DNA of 40,047 nucleotides from a virus (IMGVR_UViG_3300015374_000024:1-40047), one strand, 5' to 3'; positions 21,583-31,225 are shown, counted from the stretch's first letter. Program-made: numbers and translations. Notes: a model not told the origin generated them from the sequence alone.

Positions 21583-22430
21583 CAGGCTTCCGTGTTCACG
21601 GCGACCACGTCCCACTTTGTATCGGTGGCGTTATAAATACAGGCGACATATGTGATCTTATTTATCGCTGTCGTCGTCGGAATGACCGTGGCGATGGCGC
21701 GAAAGATTGCGTTCCAGTTCAATGCCCGCGCTGTGCCGTTATCCTTGAAACGAAACATGAGTTTGTTGCCGCCGAGCGGTGTGCCGGTCGGCGCATTGAT
21801 GGCGCAAGCTGCCGCCAGCGCCGTGCGGACATAATAATCAGACGTGGAAATATCCGGCGACACATCACCCGATGCCGCTGACGATAGGCGAGGGTCAATA
21901 CGACCCGTAATCGCACCGCTGTTAACCGCGAAACCGCCCGTTAGTGAAATGTTGCCGCTGATGACATAATTGCCCAATGTAAGCGTGAGCGTGTTGGCTG
22001 AATGCGTCAGCAATACATCGCCGTTATCCCAATTGATGACGCTGCCAAGCGCCAGATAAAGATCGGAAAATGATTTCGTTGGCGAACCGAGCGCCGCTCC
22101 ATCATTGACGGTTGGGACAAGGCTGCTTACGACGCCATCAGTATAAATATTGTCCAGTTCGCCCATCGTGCCGATGGCGACGTAGCGCCAGATACGTTGC
22201 ACGGCACCTTTCGTGACCGTGATCTTGTAAGCGCCGCCTGCGACGTGAAATGCAAACGATCCATCGGCTTCGCCTGTGAAAGAATTGCCGAGAGCAACCG
22301 TGCCAGCCCTGTCGGAAAAAATATTGGCGGGCAAGCCCGTACTTTCCAGCCGTACTTCCACGTCTGGCAATGTTAGAATATTTCCGGCGTCGTCCGTCGC
22401 CGTCGCTTGAAACCGTGCCAGCGTTGCCAT
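21582..22430 (-). CDS. Tail fibre protein
   Basis: 282 residues. N-terminal MATLARFQATATDDAGNILT and VEVRLESTGLPANIFSDRAG, then ADGSFAFHVAGGAYKITVTKG is the standard N-terminal domain of phage tail-fibre proteins attaching to the tail tip. The centre has beta-helical LGSVINWDNGDVLLTHSANT repeats typical of fibre shafts. It follows the tip protein gene. Confidence 0.8.
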   Translation of the reverse strand: MATLARFQATATDDAGNILTLPDVEVRLESTGLPANIFSDRAGTVALGNSFTGEADGSFAFHVAGGAYKITVTKGAVQRIWRYVAIGTMGELDNIYTDGVVSSLVPTVNDGAALGSPTKSFSDLYLALGSVINWDNGDVLLTHSANTLTLTLGNYVISGNISLTGGFAVNSGAITGRIDPRLSSAASGDVSPDISTSDYYVRTALAAACAINAPTGTPLGGNKLMFRFKDNGTARALNWNAIFRAIATVIPTTTAINKITYVACIYNATDTKWDVVAVNTEA

Positions 22431-22442
22431 CTGGTTTCATCC

Positions 22443-25400
22443 TTAGTTGATCTGTGGTCCTAAAATGCTTCCGGCCACGGTGCCGGTGACGGTGAATATC
22501 CCTGTGGCGGCGTTCCATGTGCCTTTGCTGACAAAACTCAAACCGTCGATTGCGTTACCTGCCGCGCCACCGGGAGTGGAAGCACCACCACCGGGGTATC
22601 CCGCGCCGCCCGCAGCTCCCGGTCCGCCACCCGCGCCGCCCCATCCGTTGCTGGCACCGCCCGCCTCTGTCGTGCCGGGGTTGCCGTTGGGTCCGGTATT
22701 AAATCCCGCGCCGCCGAGACCGAAGTCAAATCCAGCGCCACCACTCCCTGCGGGGCCGACGCCAAAGCCTCCAACAATCGCTCCGGTCGTGCCCCATCCG
22801 CCGCCGCCGCCGCCGCCCCAAAGCTGCCCGGTGCATGACAGGTTTATTGGGTATCGCGTATAGATCGCGGTGCCGCCATTTTTTACGGCGGTGCCAGCAG
22901 TTTGATCTCCGTTTCCGCCCTTGCCCTGTATTCGACCGATGATGTGGACAATAATAGTAATGCCAACCGGCCAGTCGCCAATCGTCAATGAAGGCGTGGC
23001 TCCTGCCGTTGCACCGAGTTTGACGCCGCTGTTAACTGTAATGATGATTTTAATGCCAGCGGTCGGTTCTGGATAAATCTGGTCGTGCGCCTCCCGTAAA
23101 TTCAGATTGTAATTGTTGGCATCGACAATGATATTCCTGACCGACAAATCTTCCGCCGCAACAACGGTCATTAAAACTTCTTCTGTTTCAATTTCGATAA
23201 TATCTGGATTTGGACGCATACGGGTGACTTGCACGTTGACCAGTTCTTGTTCGCCGGTATCATCCTGCAACGGCCATGATTGCACCTGATAGCCGTTGGC
23301 CAGAATAATTTCGTTGGTCGTAGAGTTGCGCAAAGAATTGAAGGCAATTTTGCGCGGCGCATCTTTAAACCGCGCTAACTGGATGCCGCCCAATCGATCT
23401 GCCACTGACCGGCCAAGCTGCGGTATCCAGCGCGAAAAAATTTCCTTGATTGCTGGTGATCCGTAATCGGCTTCCGACTGTGCATCGGAAATAATTGATG
23501 AACTTCGATAGTTAGCCTTATCAGTCAGTGACGTGAGCGGATTGATTTGCCCGAAATAGGTATGCACCTGAGAAATTCTTTTGTCCGGCTGATCATTAAC
23601 CTGAAGCGAGTCAAGAATGATATTATCCTCATTGAACAGATAATTAGTGAATACCATGCCGCGCAAAACCATCAGGCCGATTTCCTGATCGCGGTCATTC
23701 CACCACATCGCCAAGCCAGCCTGTTCAATCAGTTCTGAAATGAGAATATTGACTGCCGTAGGCTGTGCAATCGTTGCGGTATAGAGGCGATTAAGATGCG
23801 AATGGATTTCAGTTTCCCAATCATCGACAGGAATATAAATCGATTCCACCGCCGCATAGGTCTGCAACAGATCGGCAATGATAAGGTCGGGCGACACCCC
23901 GGAATAGCGGAGACAAAGCTGCACACGATCTTGCGCCGAGTGCGTGGAAGCAACCGTGTTAAGTTGCCCGCGCGTTATGGTCAGAACATCGGATGCGATG
24001 GTGCTGCCGCTTTCATACGGCGCTGTCGGCGGTGTGAAAGCGGCTGTCCAGCGGGCAATGCCTTTTGATATTCTTATCTCGTCCATGTTGCCGGGCAAAA
24101 TGGTGCCAGCGTAATTGCCCACACTAAGTGCGGCGCTACTCGCCAATAGTGCTGCCGCCGATGACCAAGTGTTGGTCAGCACTCCGTCCCGAAAACTTCT
24201 GAACGTCGAACCGGAGCGAGTGATTGCCCAATGGTGCCACACACTTAATTCAATCGCCCCGATGACCAATGCGTTTGCAATATTCCAAGTACCAGCGGCG
24301 GAAGTCATGTAGGCAGTAAGTTGCGTTCCGTTTGAGTACCCCAATAAAAATGCCTGATTGATGCCAGCCGCATCGCGTGAAATCGCTGGCGCTCCTGACG
24401 TTACCGCTGATCGGCGCTCCCACCATTCAATCGTAAAATCGGCGGAACCCATTTCCCAATCCGCATGATTCGGAAATGTTATGCCGCCCGTGCCAAACAA
24501 CATTGATGACGTGCCGAATTTCTTAAAGGCTGTATCAATTTGGGTTGTGCCGCCAACAGTGCCAGCGCCGTGATTTGCCGGTGACGTATCAATGGCGGCT
24601 GGCAATCCATCCGGTCCCTCAAAATGCAGCAGTAGTTTTGTATAAGGGTCAGTGTCGGTGCCCTCTATCGCCTGATGCGAAAAGCTACAAATTTCAGAAC
24701 CGCCGATGGCGACGTAGCCGGTGGCTGGATAGTCGGCACCCGCGCCGGTTGGCGATAGCGTCAGCGTCGTTTGTGCCGCCGTCATATCGGCAACCGTGTA
24801 ACCCTGACTTACTGCCGGTGCCAAAGCGCGGTCGCCGTCAGCCAGCTTCAGCATATCCTTGGCGATAATCTTGAACGCGCCATTATTGTCGGGACCGGAA
24901 AAGCTGTCGATGATGTAGTGGCGCGTTTCCATGTCGGCCAACGCCTGGTCGGTATTGCCGACAATCCAGCGCATCGGACGCCCGCGCATGAACGGTTGCC
25001 GCGCCCTGAATTTTCCCCAAAACGTTCCCTGTGAATATGGATCATAGGCGCGTTCGGCATAATATTTGTCAAAGCCCGCGCCCGTGTCGGAATGCCTGTG
25101 ATCGTCAAACGTGACGGTCAGCGTGGCGCGTTGGCCTAGGTCTTTGCCAAGCGAAATAACTGCCGGATCAAACGCGATTGATTTGATGTTGGGGATACAT
25201 TCGATGTTGTCCGGCAAATAATTTGTCGGCACCGCAAAGCGCAACGTGACCGGTGAAGTCGTCAGATGCGCGCGGTCCTGACAAGTGGCAATCGTGTTGA
25301 AACATTTCTTCGTGCCGGTCTGTGATCTGTCCGCAGTAGTTGGCGGCGTAAATGCGGAAGTCCAACGCGCCACGCCCTTGGAAATTCTCAGCGCGTCAAT

Positions 25401-26720
25401 GCAGGCATTCAAATTGTTGACCCACCGGCCAAGCGTCAGCGCGCCGCTACTTGGAAACAATGCAAGTGATGACGTAGTGCTGGCCGTCAACACACCATTC
25501 TTGAACGCATACAATTGATTAAGATTTCTGACCACCGCCCAATGCGTCCAAGCGCCAACGTCAATCGCGCCAATGGCGGTGGCCCAAACATCCCACCCCG
25601 ACCCATTGCTGGACATATAGACTTCCTGTTGACCGGCTGCGGAAGCGTGGCCTAACAGAAATGCTTGCGGCGCTGTAGTTGCGCCGTCACGGCGGATGAT
25701 CGCGGCGGCGGCGGTGGTATCAAACCGGTATTCCCACCAATCAATCGTGAAATCACCCGCACCGAAATCCCAATCGTCACTGTCTGGAAATGTGAGATAG
25801 GATGTGGTGCCGGGAAAATAGATTGATCCGTCACCAAACCTTTTAAGGCTAGTCACCGTCATCGCACCGGCAATTGGTATCGTGGCATCGCCGTGCGCGC
25901 CCGGTGATGTGTCGGTTATGATGACGCCGCCCTGTGCGCCGTCGCCGTTCAACAACAATCTGTTGTAAAGGCTGGCATCCTCTGCCGGGTATTGCGCAGT
26001 TGGCGGTGTAAAATTGGCAGTCCACCGCGCAACGTTGCTGATACGAAATTCGTCAAGATAGGCACTCAGAAAATAATTGCTGTCAGCCCATACGCCGATT
26101 TGCAGTACCCCGGTTATCGCGGGATTGATGACCGTGGCGACCGGCGTTCCGCCGACACCATTGACATAAATTCTTTGCGTGTCACCGGAACGGACAAGGG
26201 CGATGTGCGCCCAAGTCCCAACGACAAGATTTGCTGACGACCCAATAGTAATAGGTTGCTGCACACCGCCGATAACTTGACTGAAAACCACCGTCCCGTT
26301 TTCATTGTAATAAAGTATCCAGTAATTTGTGACATCGGCAGAATGCCGCGTCACGATGGCTCTTGCGCTTCCTACGGGCGCAAGCGCGTTAACATTTATC
26401 CAGCAATCAATGGTGAAGTCGCCGCTGAAATCCCAATCAGTGTGCGTGGGATATTGCAGATAACCGGTGGTGCCGTTGAACAACGCCGACGCACCGAAAA
26501 ACTTGTATTGCGCCGTTGAAATGGAAACCCCGCCGACAACCGTGGCCTGATCGTGCTGCGCTGGTGATGCGTCCATGAACGCTGAAAAGTCCAAGTGCAT
26601 AAGCAGCTTGGTATTGGAAACCGGGTCCGCTTCAAGTTTCGCCTGACACGGCTCAACCCCGTAGGTCAGGCTGCAAACATCAGTATCAATCTCGACATAC
26701 TGCAAAATCTTCTGCGACAT
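22443..26720 (-). CDS. Tail tip/host-specificity protein with three inserted LamG domains
   Basis: 1425 residues. The core resembles phage tip proteins: YGVEPCQAKLE (21-30) continues at KKCFNTIATCQDRA (471-484), and GYVAIGGSEICSF (668-680) continues at LTITRGQLNTVASTHSAQD (913-931). The intervening blocks at about 36-244, 253-461 and 692-900 are three related concanavalin-like (LamG) domains, each with KLLLHF-type start, F-T-I-x-W-W and a final ISKGxARWTxxFTPPT. The C-terminal 130 residues are Gly-rich and beta, likely a receptor-binding tip. Located at the distal end of the tail operon, just after the 26720-27550 gene (1-base overlap). Confidence 0.8.
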   Translation of the reverse strand: MSQKILQYVEIDTDVCSLTYGVEPCQAKLEADPVSNTKLLMHLDFSAFMDASPAQHDQATVVGGVSISTAQYKFFGASALFNGTTGYLQYPTHTDWDFSGDFTIDCWINVNALAPVGSARAIVTRHSADVTNYWILYYNENGTVVFSQVIGGVQQPITIGSSANLVVGTWAHIALVRSGDTQRIYVNGVGGTPVATVINPAITGVLQIGVWADSNYFLSAYLDEFRISNVARWTANFTPPTAQYPAEDASLYNRLLLNGDGAQGGVIITDTSPGAHGDATIPIAGAMTVTSLKRFGDGSIYFPGTTSYLTFPDSDDWDFGAGDFTIDWWEYRFDTTAAAAIIRRDGATTAPQAFLLGHASAAGQQEVYMSSNGSGWDVWATAIGAIDVGAWTHWAVVRNLNQLYAFKNGVLTASTTSSLALFPSSGALTLGRWVNNLNACIDALRISKGVARWTSAFTPPTTADRSQTGTKKCFNTIATCQDRAHLTTSPVTLRFAVPTNYLPDNIECIPNIKSIAFDPAVISLGKDLGQRATLTVTFDDHRHSDTGAGFDKYYAERAYDPYSQGTFWGKFRARQPFMRGRPMRWIVGNTDQALADMETRHYIIDSFSGPDNNGAFKIIAKDMLKLADGDRALAPAVSQGYTVADMTAAQTTLTLSPTGAGADYPATGYVAIGGSEICSFSHQAIEGTDTDPYTKLLLHFEGPDGLPAAIDTSPANHGAGTVGGTTQIDTAFKKFGTSSMLFGTGGITFPNHADWEMGSADFTIEWWERRSAVTSGAPAISRDAAGINQAFLLGYSNGTQLTAYMTSAAGTWNIANALVIGAIELSVWHHWAITRSGSTFRSFRDGVLTNTWSSAAALLASSAALSVGNYAGTILPGNMDEIRISKGIARWTAAFTPPTAPYESGSTIASDVLTITRGQLNTVASTHSAQDRVQLCLRYSGVSPDLIIADLLQTYAAVESIYIPVDDWETEIHSHLNRLYTATIAQPTAVNILISELIEQAGLAMWWNDRDQEIGLMVLRGMVFTNYLFNEDNIILDSLQVNDQPDKRISQVHTYFGQINPLTSLTDKANYRSSSIISDAQSEADYGSPAIKEIFSRWIPQLGRSVADRLGGIQLARFKDAPRKIAFNSLRNSTTNEIILANGYQVQSWPLQDDTGEQELVNVQVTRMRPNPDIIEIETEEVLMTVVAAEDLSVRNIIVDANNYNLNLREAHDQIYPEPTAGIKIIITVNSGVKLGATAGATPSLTIGDWPVGITIIVHIIGRIQGKGGNGDQTAGTAVKNGGTAIYTRYPINLSCTGQLWGGGGGGGWGTTGAIVGGFGVGPAGSGGAGFDFGLGGAGFNTGPNGNPGTTEAGGASNGWGGAGGGPGAAGGAGYPGGGASTPGGAAGNAIDGLSFVSKGTWNAATGIFTVTGTVAGSILGPQIN

Positions 26721-27550
26721 TAAATGATCCCGGTCATTTCAAGCTGCATCGCAATCAAACCGTGCGGAGCTTCATTGATCGGCGTTGGATCATTCGTCAT
26801 GTGACAATAGCCGATTTCATCGGGATAAGTTTGCGGTCGCCATGCAATGAAAAACGGATTTTCTTTACTGTCGATGAGAAAGTCAGCGATGTGATCGCGG
26901 AAATAAGTCGGGCCTATCAGAGATAGCGGCATCGTGTCTCTGACAAATTCCTGCAACACAATCCTGCCTAGAAAATTACCCGCTTCACTTCTGCCGTTCG
27001 TGACCTTGGCTACTAGGCCGTAGGGAATAGGAGTAAAGCCCTGATATACCTTGCGCGGCAGCACCAAAAGCTTACCTGCATAGACAACGGCGATTTGCGG
27101 AATGTTGGCGCTTAATCCGAGCCGCATGCTCAAGCCGCCGACGATCTGCTCGGCAAAACGAAACAGCGCCGGTCCATCATCAGCCAGTAAATGTTCTTCC
27201 ACCAGATCATGCCAACCGGGCGGGCTATTGGTATCGAAGTATCCGACCGTTATCGGAATGGCCTGTGATCCGAGATTATGTTTGGCAATTGCCACATAAT
27301 CGATGGGCTCACCGCCCGAGCCTATCGTGACGTATTGATAGGATGCGGCTGACGTGCCGCATTTCCACGTCAGATGCGTTGCGGGATTTGCCATGTTGCT
27401 CGCGGGAAAATTTGAATTGCTGCTACTAGCCGCGATGGTGGATGGCGTGATGATGTTATGCCAGCCGATGATCGGATGATCGAGGGACAGCCCCGCTTCA
27501 TCGCCAGAAAGCGCGGTCAGAACCGGATTGCGCGTGATGATGACAGACAT
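26720..27550 (-). CDS. Tail-associated conserved protein
   Basis: 276 residues. Contains GWHNIITPSTIAAS, YQYVTIGSGGEPIDYVAIAKHNLG, and a late block IGPTYFRDHIADFL. Members of this family lie between the tape measure and the tip protein in siphoviruses and probably form part of the distal tail complex. No catalytic motif visible. Order-based assignment. Confidence 0.65.
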   Translation of the reverse strand: MSVIITRNPVLTALSGDEAGLSLDHPIIGWHNIITPSTIAASSSNSNFPASNMANPATHLTWKCGTSAASYQYVTIGSGGEPIDYVAIAKHNLGSQAIPITVGYFDTNSPPGWHDLVEEHLLADDGPALFRFAEQIVGGLSMRLGLSANIPQIAVVYAGKLLVLPRKVYQGFTPIPYGLVAKVTNGRSEAGNFLGRIVLQEFVRDTMPLSLIGPTYFRDHIADFLIDSKENPFFIAWRPQTYPDEIGYCHMTNDPTPINEAPHGLIAMQLEMTGII

Positions 27551-27553
27551 GAG

Positions 27554-29677
27554 TCAGGCCATTTTTATCTTGAGGCCATCACCGATGGCTTGATTAAGGT
27601 TCTCGACAAAATCACGCAGAACATCGCCCGTATAATAATCCTTCGGCTTGATGCCCTGTATCGTGAGCGTCCGCGCTGATTGAGAAGTATCCCCGTATTT
27701 ATTCTGATCAATCGTCACGCGCTCTCCCGGCGTCGCCATGATCGGCACCATCTGGCTGTCGATGCCGCCAGCGCCGCTCACTTGCATCGAGCCGCCGAGC
27801 GCCATGCCGGTCGGCGGTTTCTCCGCGATGATCTTGGCAACCGTCGCCATGCCTGCGGCCAAGACCGTCGCGCCCATTGCAATACCCAATACGCCGCCCT
27901 GAGCGATGGCCTTGGTCACACCGACGAGGACGTTGATGATGGCCTGTGAAATAGCCAGCGCCTTTCCGACAATGAACATTTCCTTGTTGCCCTTGCCGAG
28001 CGTTTTTGCCAGATCGGAAAAACTTCCCAACATATCCCCGATAGCCTTGCCGTAGGTCTCGATCATCGTCGCCGCCGCTTTAGCGCCAGCCTGTTCGAAT
28101 TCTTCAGTGCTGAGTTTCAATGCCTTATGCATTTCATTCAGCTTGACCATCTGTTTTTCATATTCCTGCCACGGCGTCAGGTTCGCCGCCGCTATCTTCG
28201 CTGCCTCCATTCCCCACAAGGCTTGGTTTAACTGCATCTGTTGCGGAGTGAGCGTGGCCAGTGTGCCGGTAAAGCCGTCACCGGTTTCCTTGATGAGCTT
28301 GAGGCTGGTGGCGGCTTGGATAAATCCCGGTGCCAGTTGATCGAACGCACCGCGCACTTCACGCGCCCGCAGTTCGATCTTCTTGATTTCATCGGCAAAC
28401 TTAGTGGCGTTCGCTGATGAACTAGGATCGAAGGCGGGTGGCGGCTTTATAGTACTGAGTGCTTTACCTGCTTCATCACCGTGCGCCTTGAGGCCGTCGA
28501 GGTTTCCACCTAATGCCCTCACGTTAAAGCCGATCGCTGCAAGACCAGCAGATATTTTTCCGCCAATATCAATGTTAGGAAGCATGACGCCAGCTTTGGC
28601 GGCAAACTCCTTCATCTTATCCATGAAGCCGTCTAAGGCTCCGGAAGCATATAAAAGTGCCGCCGTCATGGTGACAACGGTGACAACAACGTTTTTGCTC
28701 AAGACCGTATTGAGAACCGCGCCAGCCGTCGCGGCGGCATAGAGCGCTTTGGAAAATTCATAAATTTGAAGCGCCAATTGGACAAAGAACAGCGCCAGCT
28801 TGACTGCAATAAAGACGGCAATCACCTTGCCGAGAAACACCATGTTGTCTGCAACGAGAGCAATCACTCTTAGCAGAGCATCAGCCGCCACCCGCACAAC
28901 ATCGTTTTCCTTTGCCCATGCCACGAACCTGTTTGTGAGTTCGACAAGGATCGGCAATAACTTTTCCGCCATGACGTTGCCGACGCCTTGCACCATCGCT
29001 CCCATGCGTTTCAGGTTATCGTTGAAGTCCTCCGCCTGCCGCCCGGTCTTTTCCGAAACCACAAGGCCGAATGCTTCCGCTTCCTCGCGCGCCCGCTTCA
29101 ATCCATCCGCGCCCTGATTGAGAAGCGGGATCAGTTCACGGCCCATCCGCTGGCCGAAGATCGCGTTCGCCAGCGCGGTCTTGGTCGCGCCGTCCTGCAT
29201 CTGGGAAAATCGCTGCCCGATGACCTCCATCACCGCGCTAGGATCATTGCTCTTGAGCGTCTTCATCGAAATGCCAAGAGCCTGAAATGCCGACGCCGCC
29301 GGTCCGGTGCCGCCCGCTGCGGCGGCGACCATGGCCGAGGACATTTTCGACATGGACTTGCCGAGCGCCTCGACACTGACGTCAGATAAATCCGCCGCCA
29401 GCTTCAGGGCCGATAGCTTCTCAATGGGAACGCCTATTTTCTGAGACAGCTTGCTCAGATTATCCATCTCATTGATGGAGCTCTTGACGGCGACGCTGAT
29501 GCCGGTCGCCATCGCGGCAATGGCCGCGCCAGCCGCGAGCGATGCCTTACCGAGTCCGTCTGACAAACTGTTGGCGAACTTTTTGACTTGGCCTTCCGCG
29601 CCATCCAAGCCAGCAGAGAACGCCGCCGTGTCGACGCCGAGCAGAACCCGTAATGCGCCTATGAGGCCATCAGCCAT
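27554..29677 (-). CDS. Tail tape measure protein
   Basis: 707 residues. N-terminal LRVLLGVDTAAFSAGLDGAEGQ, Ala-rich helices, MDNLSKLSQKIGVPIEKLSALKLAADLS and FGQRMGRELIPLLNQGADGL are the signature of TP901-type tape measure proteins. A hydrophobic helix-rich centre (VIALVADNMVFLGKVIAVFIAVK) follows. Length would predict a tail of roughly 100 nm if the usual relation of about 0.15 nm per residue holds. Follows the chaperone genes as expected. Confidence 0.9.
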   Translation of the reverse strand: MADGLIGALRVLLGVDTAAFSAGLDGAEGQVKKFANSLSDGLGKASLAAGAAIAAMATGISVAVKSSINEMDNLSKLSQKIGVPIEKLSALKLAADLSDVSVEALGKSMSKMSSAMVAAAAGGTGPAASAFQALGISMKTLKSNDPSAVMEVIGQRFSQMQDGATKTALANAIFGQRMGRELIPLLNQGADGLKRAREEAEAFGLVVSEKTGRQAEDFNDNLKRMGAMVQGVGNVMAEKLLPILVELTNRFVAWAKENDVVRVAADALLRVIALVADNMVFLGKVIAVFIAVKLALFFVQLALQIYEFSKALYAAATAGAVLNTVLSKNVVVTVVTMTAALLYASGALDGFMDKMKEFAAKAGVMLPNIDIGGKISAGLAAIGFNVRALGGNLDGLKAHGDEAGKALSTIKPPPAFDPSSSANATKFADEIKKIELRAREVRGAFDQLAPGFIQAATSLKLIKETGDGFTGTLATLTPQQMQLNQALWGMEAAKIAAANLTPWQEYEKQMVKLNEMHKALKLSTEEFEQAGAKAAATMIETYGKAIGDMLGSFSDLAKTLGKGNKEMFIVGKALAISQAIINVLVGVTKAIAQGGVLGIAMGATVLAAGMATVAKIIAEKPPTGMALGGSMQVSGAGGIDSQMVPIMATPGERVTIDQNKYGDTSQSARTLTIQGIKPKDYYTGDVLRDFVENLNQAIGDGLKIKMA

Positions 29678-29686
29678 TTGTCATGC

Positions 29687-29956
29687 TCATTGTTTGTAGA
29701 TGATCTTCCCGCCTGCCGCCTGTACCCAATGTTTCAATCCCTCCAATTGATCTTCCAGCGCCACCGGCTTCCGCTTAGTTTGCAGCATCTTCTTGAGCGG
29801 AGGAAACCGGCTGGTACGTTGCAGACCGGCAACGTGCCATGCCAACCACGCCCGCGCATTATGCCGGTCTATTTGCAGATCATTGTAGGCTTCGAACGTC
29901 AGCGAAAGCGTGTGCGGCGTCTGATCCCAAAAGGCGTCGTGATCGTAGCCGAACAT
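29687..29956 (-). CDS. Tail assembly chaperone, distal part (GTA TAC-like)
   Basis: 89 residues from the ATG at 29956: GYDHDAFWDQTPHTLSLTFEAYN fits the rcc01693-type (phage TAC) signature, in which the chaperone begins with a W-x-x-L-L...G-x-x-P-x-x-F-W motif. The same frame continues upstream of the ATG as SESTDWDDLLKKWL, overlapping the end of the preceding gene, so the natural product may include those residues through a -1 frameshift, or restart by coupling. The stop of the previous gene is 12 bases before the ATG. Confidence 0.7.
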   Translation of the reverse strand: MFGYDHDAFWDQTPHTLSLTFEAYNDLQIDRHNARAWLAWHVAGLQRTSRFPPLKKMLQTKRKPVALEDQLEGLKHWVQAAGGKIIYKQ

Positions 29957-29967
29957 CAGCCACTTCT

Positions 29968-30333
29968 TCAGGAGGTCATCCCAATCCGTGCTTTCGCTGG
30001 CTTCTGAGGGTGTGCGGGCGCAGCACCGTTATCCTTCTTGACGACCGCAGACTCGAATGCCTCCTTGAAAATATCCGCTACTCTGTCGGCACCGAGTTCA
30101 TCGATCATATCCCCCACATCATCTTCCGTGACTTCGGGATGCTGACGCTGCAGACCGGCCCAAAAGATCATGCGGATTTCACTAGCGCCGAGGTTATCGA
30201 AACGCTTGATGAACTGCGGCATGGGCATACCGGCCTTGCTCTCGATCAAGACCTGCGCGTTCGTCCCCAACTTGAACGTCCACGCCTGCCCGCGCGCGTC
30301 AAAGTGCACTTCACCTTTTACGGGATTACTCAT
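29968..30333 (-). CDS. Tail assembly chaperone (GTA-gp11 family)
   Basis: 121 residues. NPVKGEVHFDARGQAWTFKL, LIESKAGMPMPQFIKRF and MIFWAGLQRQHPEVTEDDVG are characteristic of the gene-transfer-agent gp11-like tail chaperone family, which binds the tape measure during tail assembly. It lies directly before the second chaperone and the tape measure, the standard siphovirus order. Confidence 0.85.
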   Translation of the reverse strand: MSNPVKGEVHFDARGQAWTFKLGTNAQVLIESKAGMPMPQFIKRFDNLGASEIRMIFWAGLQRQHPEVTEDDVGDMIDELGADRVADIFKEAFESAVVKKDNGAAPAHPQKPAKARIGMTS

Positions 30334-30348
30334 TTGGCCTCTCCGTCA

Positions 30349-30774
30349 TCACACGATGGTAAATGCGCCGGGTTCTCCTGACGCCCTGAATTTCGCCTGC
30401 GCCGCCATCTTGTCTCCGACCGTGATGGGAGCATCCAGCCCGATCAGATAGGCGTTGAAAACGAAACTAGATCCACCGGGAAACACGATACGACGAGGCT
30501 TCAATGTTGTCGTGTCAAATTCCGCCAGAAGCAACGCGTATGTATCCGTGCGGAAGTTTAGGTCTACCGCGATCTCACCGCTATTATTGAGGCCAAGCAC
30601 GACCTCCCGCCATTCATTGGGCGCGCATTCGTGGCCAGCGTCGACCGCGTCGCGCGTCAATGGCGGCAAGGTGAGGGCCGTGACCTCCGCCAATGTGGAC
30701 CAGCCAATGGGACTGTTGCTGTCTCCCGTTTGAAACAGCGTCCCGTAACCGATCTTGGCGAGCGTGGTGACCAT
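30349..30774 (-). CDS. Tail tube protein (copy B)
   Basis: 141 residues; LAKIGYGTLFQTGDSNSPIGW and the later GDKMAAQAKFRASGEP match the tail-tube (Phage_tail_2) pattern. It is a paralogue of the adjacent 30782-31225 protein: both start MV-x-T-x-A-x-IGYGT and share W-x-x-L-x-EVT. Two tube-like proteins in tandem are unusual. Confidence 0.8.
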   Translation of the reverse strand: MVTTLAKIGYGTLFQTGDSNSPIGWSTLAEVTALTLPPLTRDAVDAGHECAPNEWREVVLGLNNSGEIAVDLNFRTDTYALLLAEFDTTTLKPRRIVFPGGSSFVFNAYLIGLDAPITVGDKMAAQAKFRASGEPGAFTIV

Positions 30775-30781
30775 TAACGGA

Positions 30782-31225
30782 TCACCCCGGAGGCGGCGAG
30801 GCTATCGTGATGGTCTGCGCGCCACCGACCTTGAACGTGCAGGTCGCGGTCATGCGGTCATCGATGGGCGACTCTGTCTCATAGCCCTTGACCAGACCTA
30901 GGAATTGCCAAGTCGTTCCGTTCGGCCAAGTGATGAGCACCGCCACCTTCGTGCCTGAAGTCTGCAAACCCATCAGCAATATTTCCGTGGCGCTGCCGGG
31001 GATGCGGTTCATGCCGACTGCGGCCTCACCACCCTCGATCAGCCCGGAAATATATTCGCGTGTCCGGTTGTCTGACGTGAAGTGCGTTGCCTCGACGTCA
31101 TCGACTTCCATGTTGGGCGGCGTTACTTCGGTGACTTCCTGCAACCGAGTCCATACCCCCGGCGAACTCCCGTCGCCAACATCAACGGTGGTGCCGTAAC
31201 CAATGATAGCCCGCGTAGCGACCAT
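30782..31225 (-). CDS. Tail tube protein (copy A)
   Basis: 147 residues; MVATRAIIGYGTTVDVGDGS, WTRLQEVTEVTPPNMEVDDVEATHF and DDRMTATCTFKVGGAQTI are typical tail tube features. Well-formed RBS AGGAGAGAGAG. Probably the main tube subunit, with copy B as a decoration, alternative tube or distal subunit. Confidence 0.85.
   Translation of the reverse strand: MVATRAIIGYGTTVDVGDGSSPGVWTRLQEVTEVTPPNMEVDDVEATHFTSDNRTREYISGLIEGGEAAVGMNRIPGSATEILLMGLQTSGTKVAVLITWPNGTTWQFLGLVKGYETESPIDDRMTATCTFKVGGAQTITIASPPPG

Noticed and set aside
21826-21845. Minus-strand TTATGTCCGCAC resembling the phage promoter motif
   Set aside because: It is within coding sequence (SDYYVRTA) of the fibre gene, not before a gene start.
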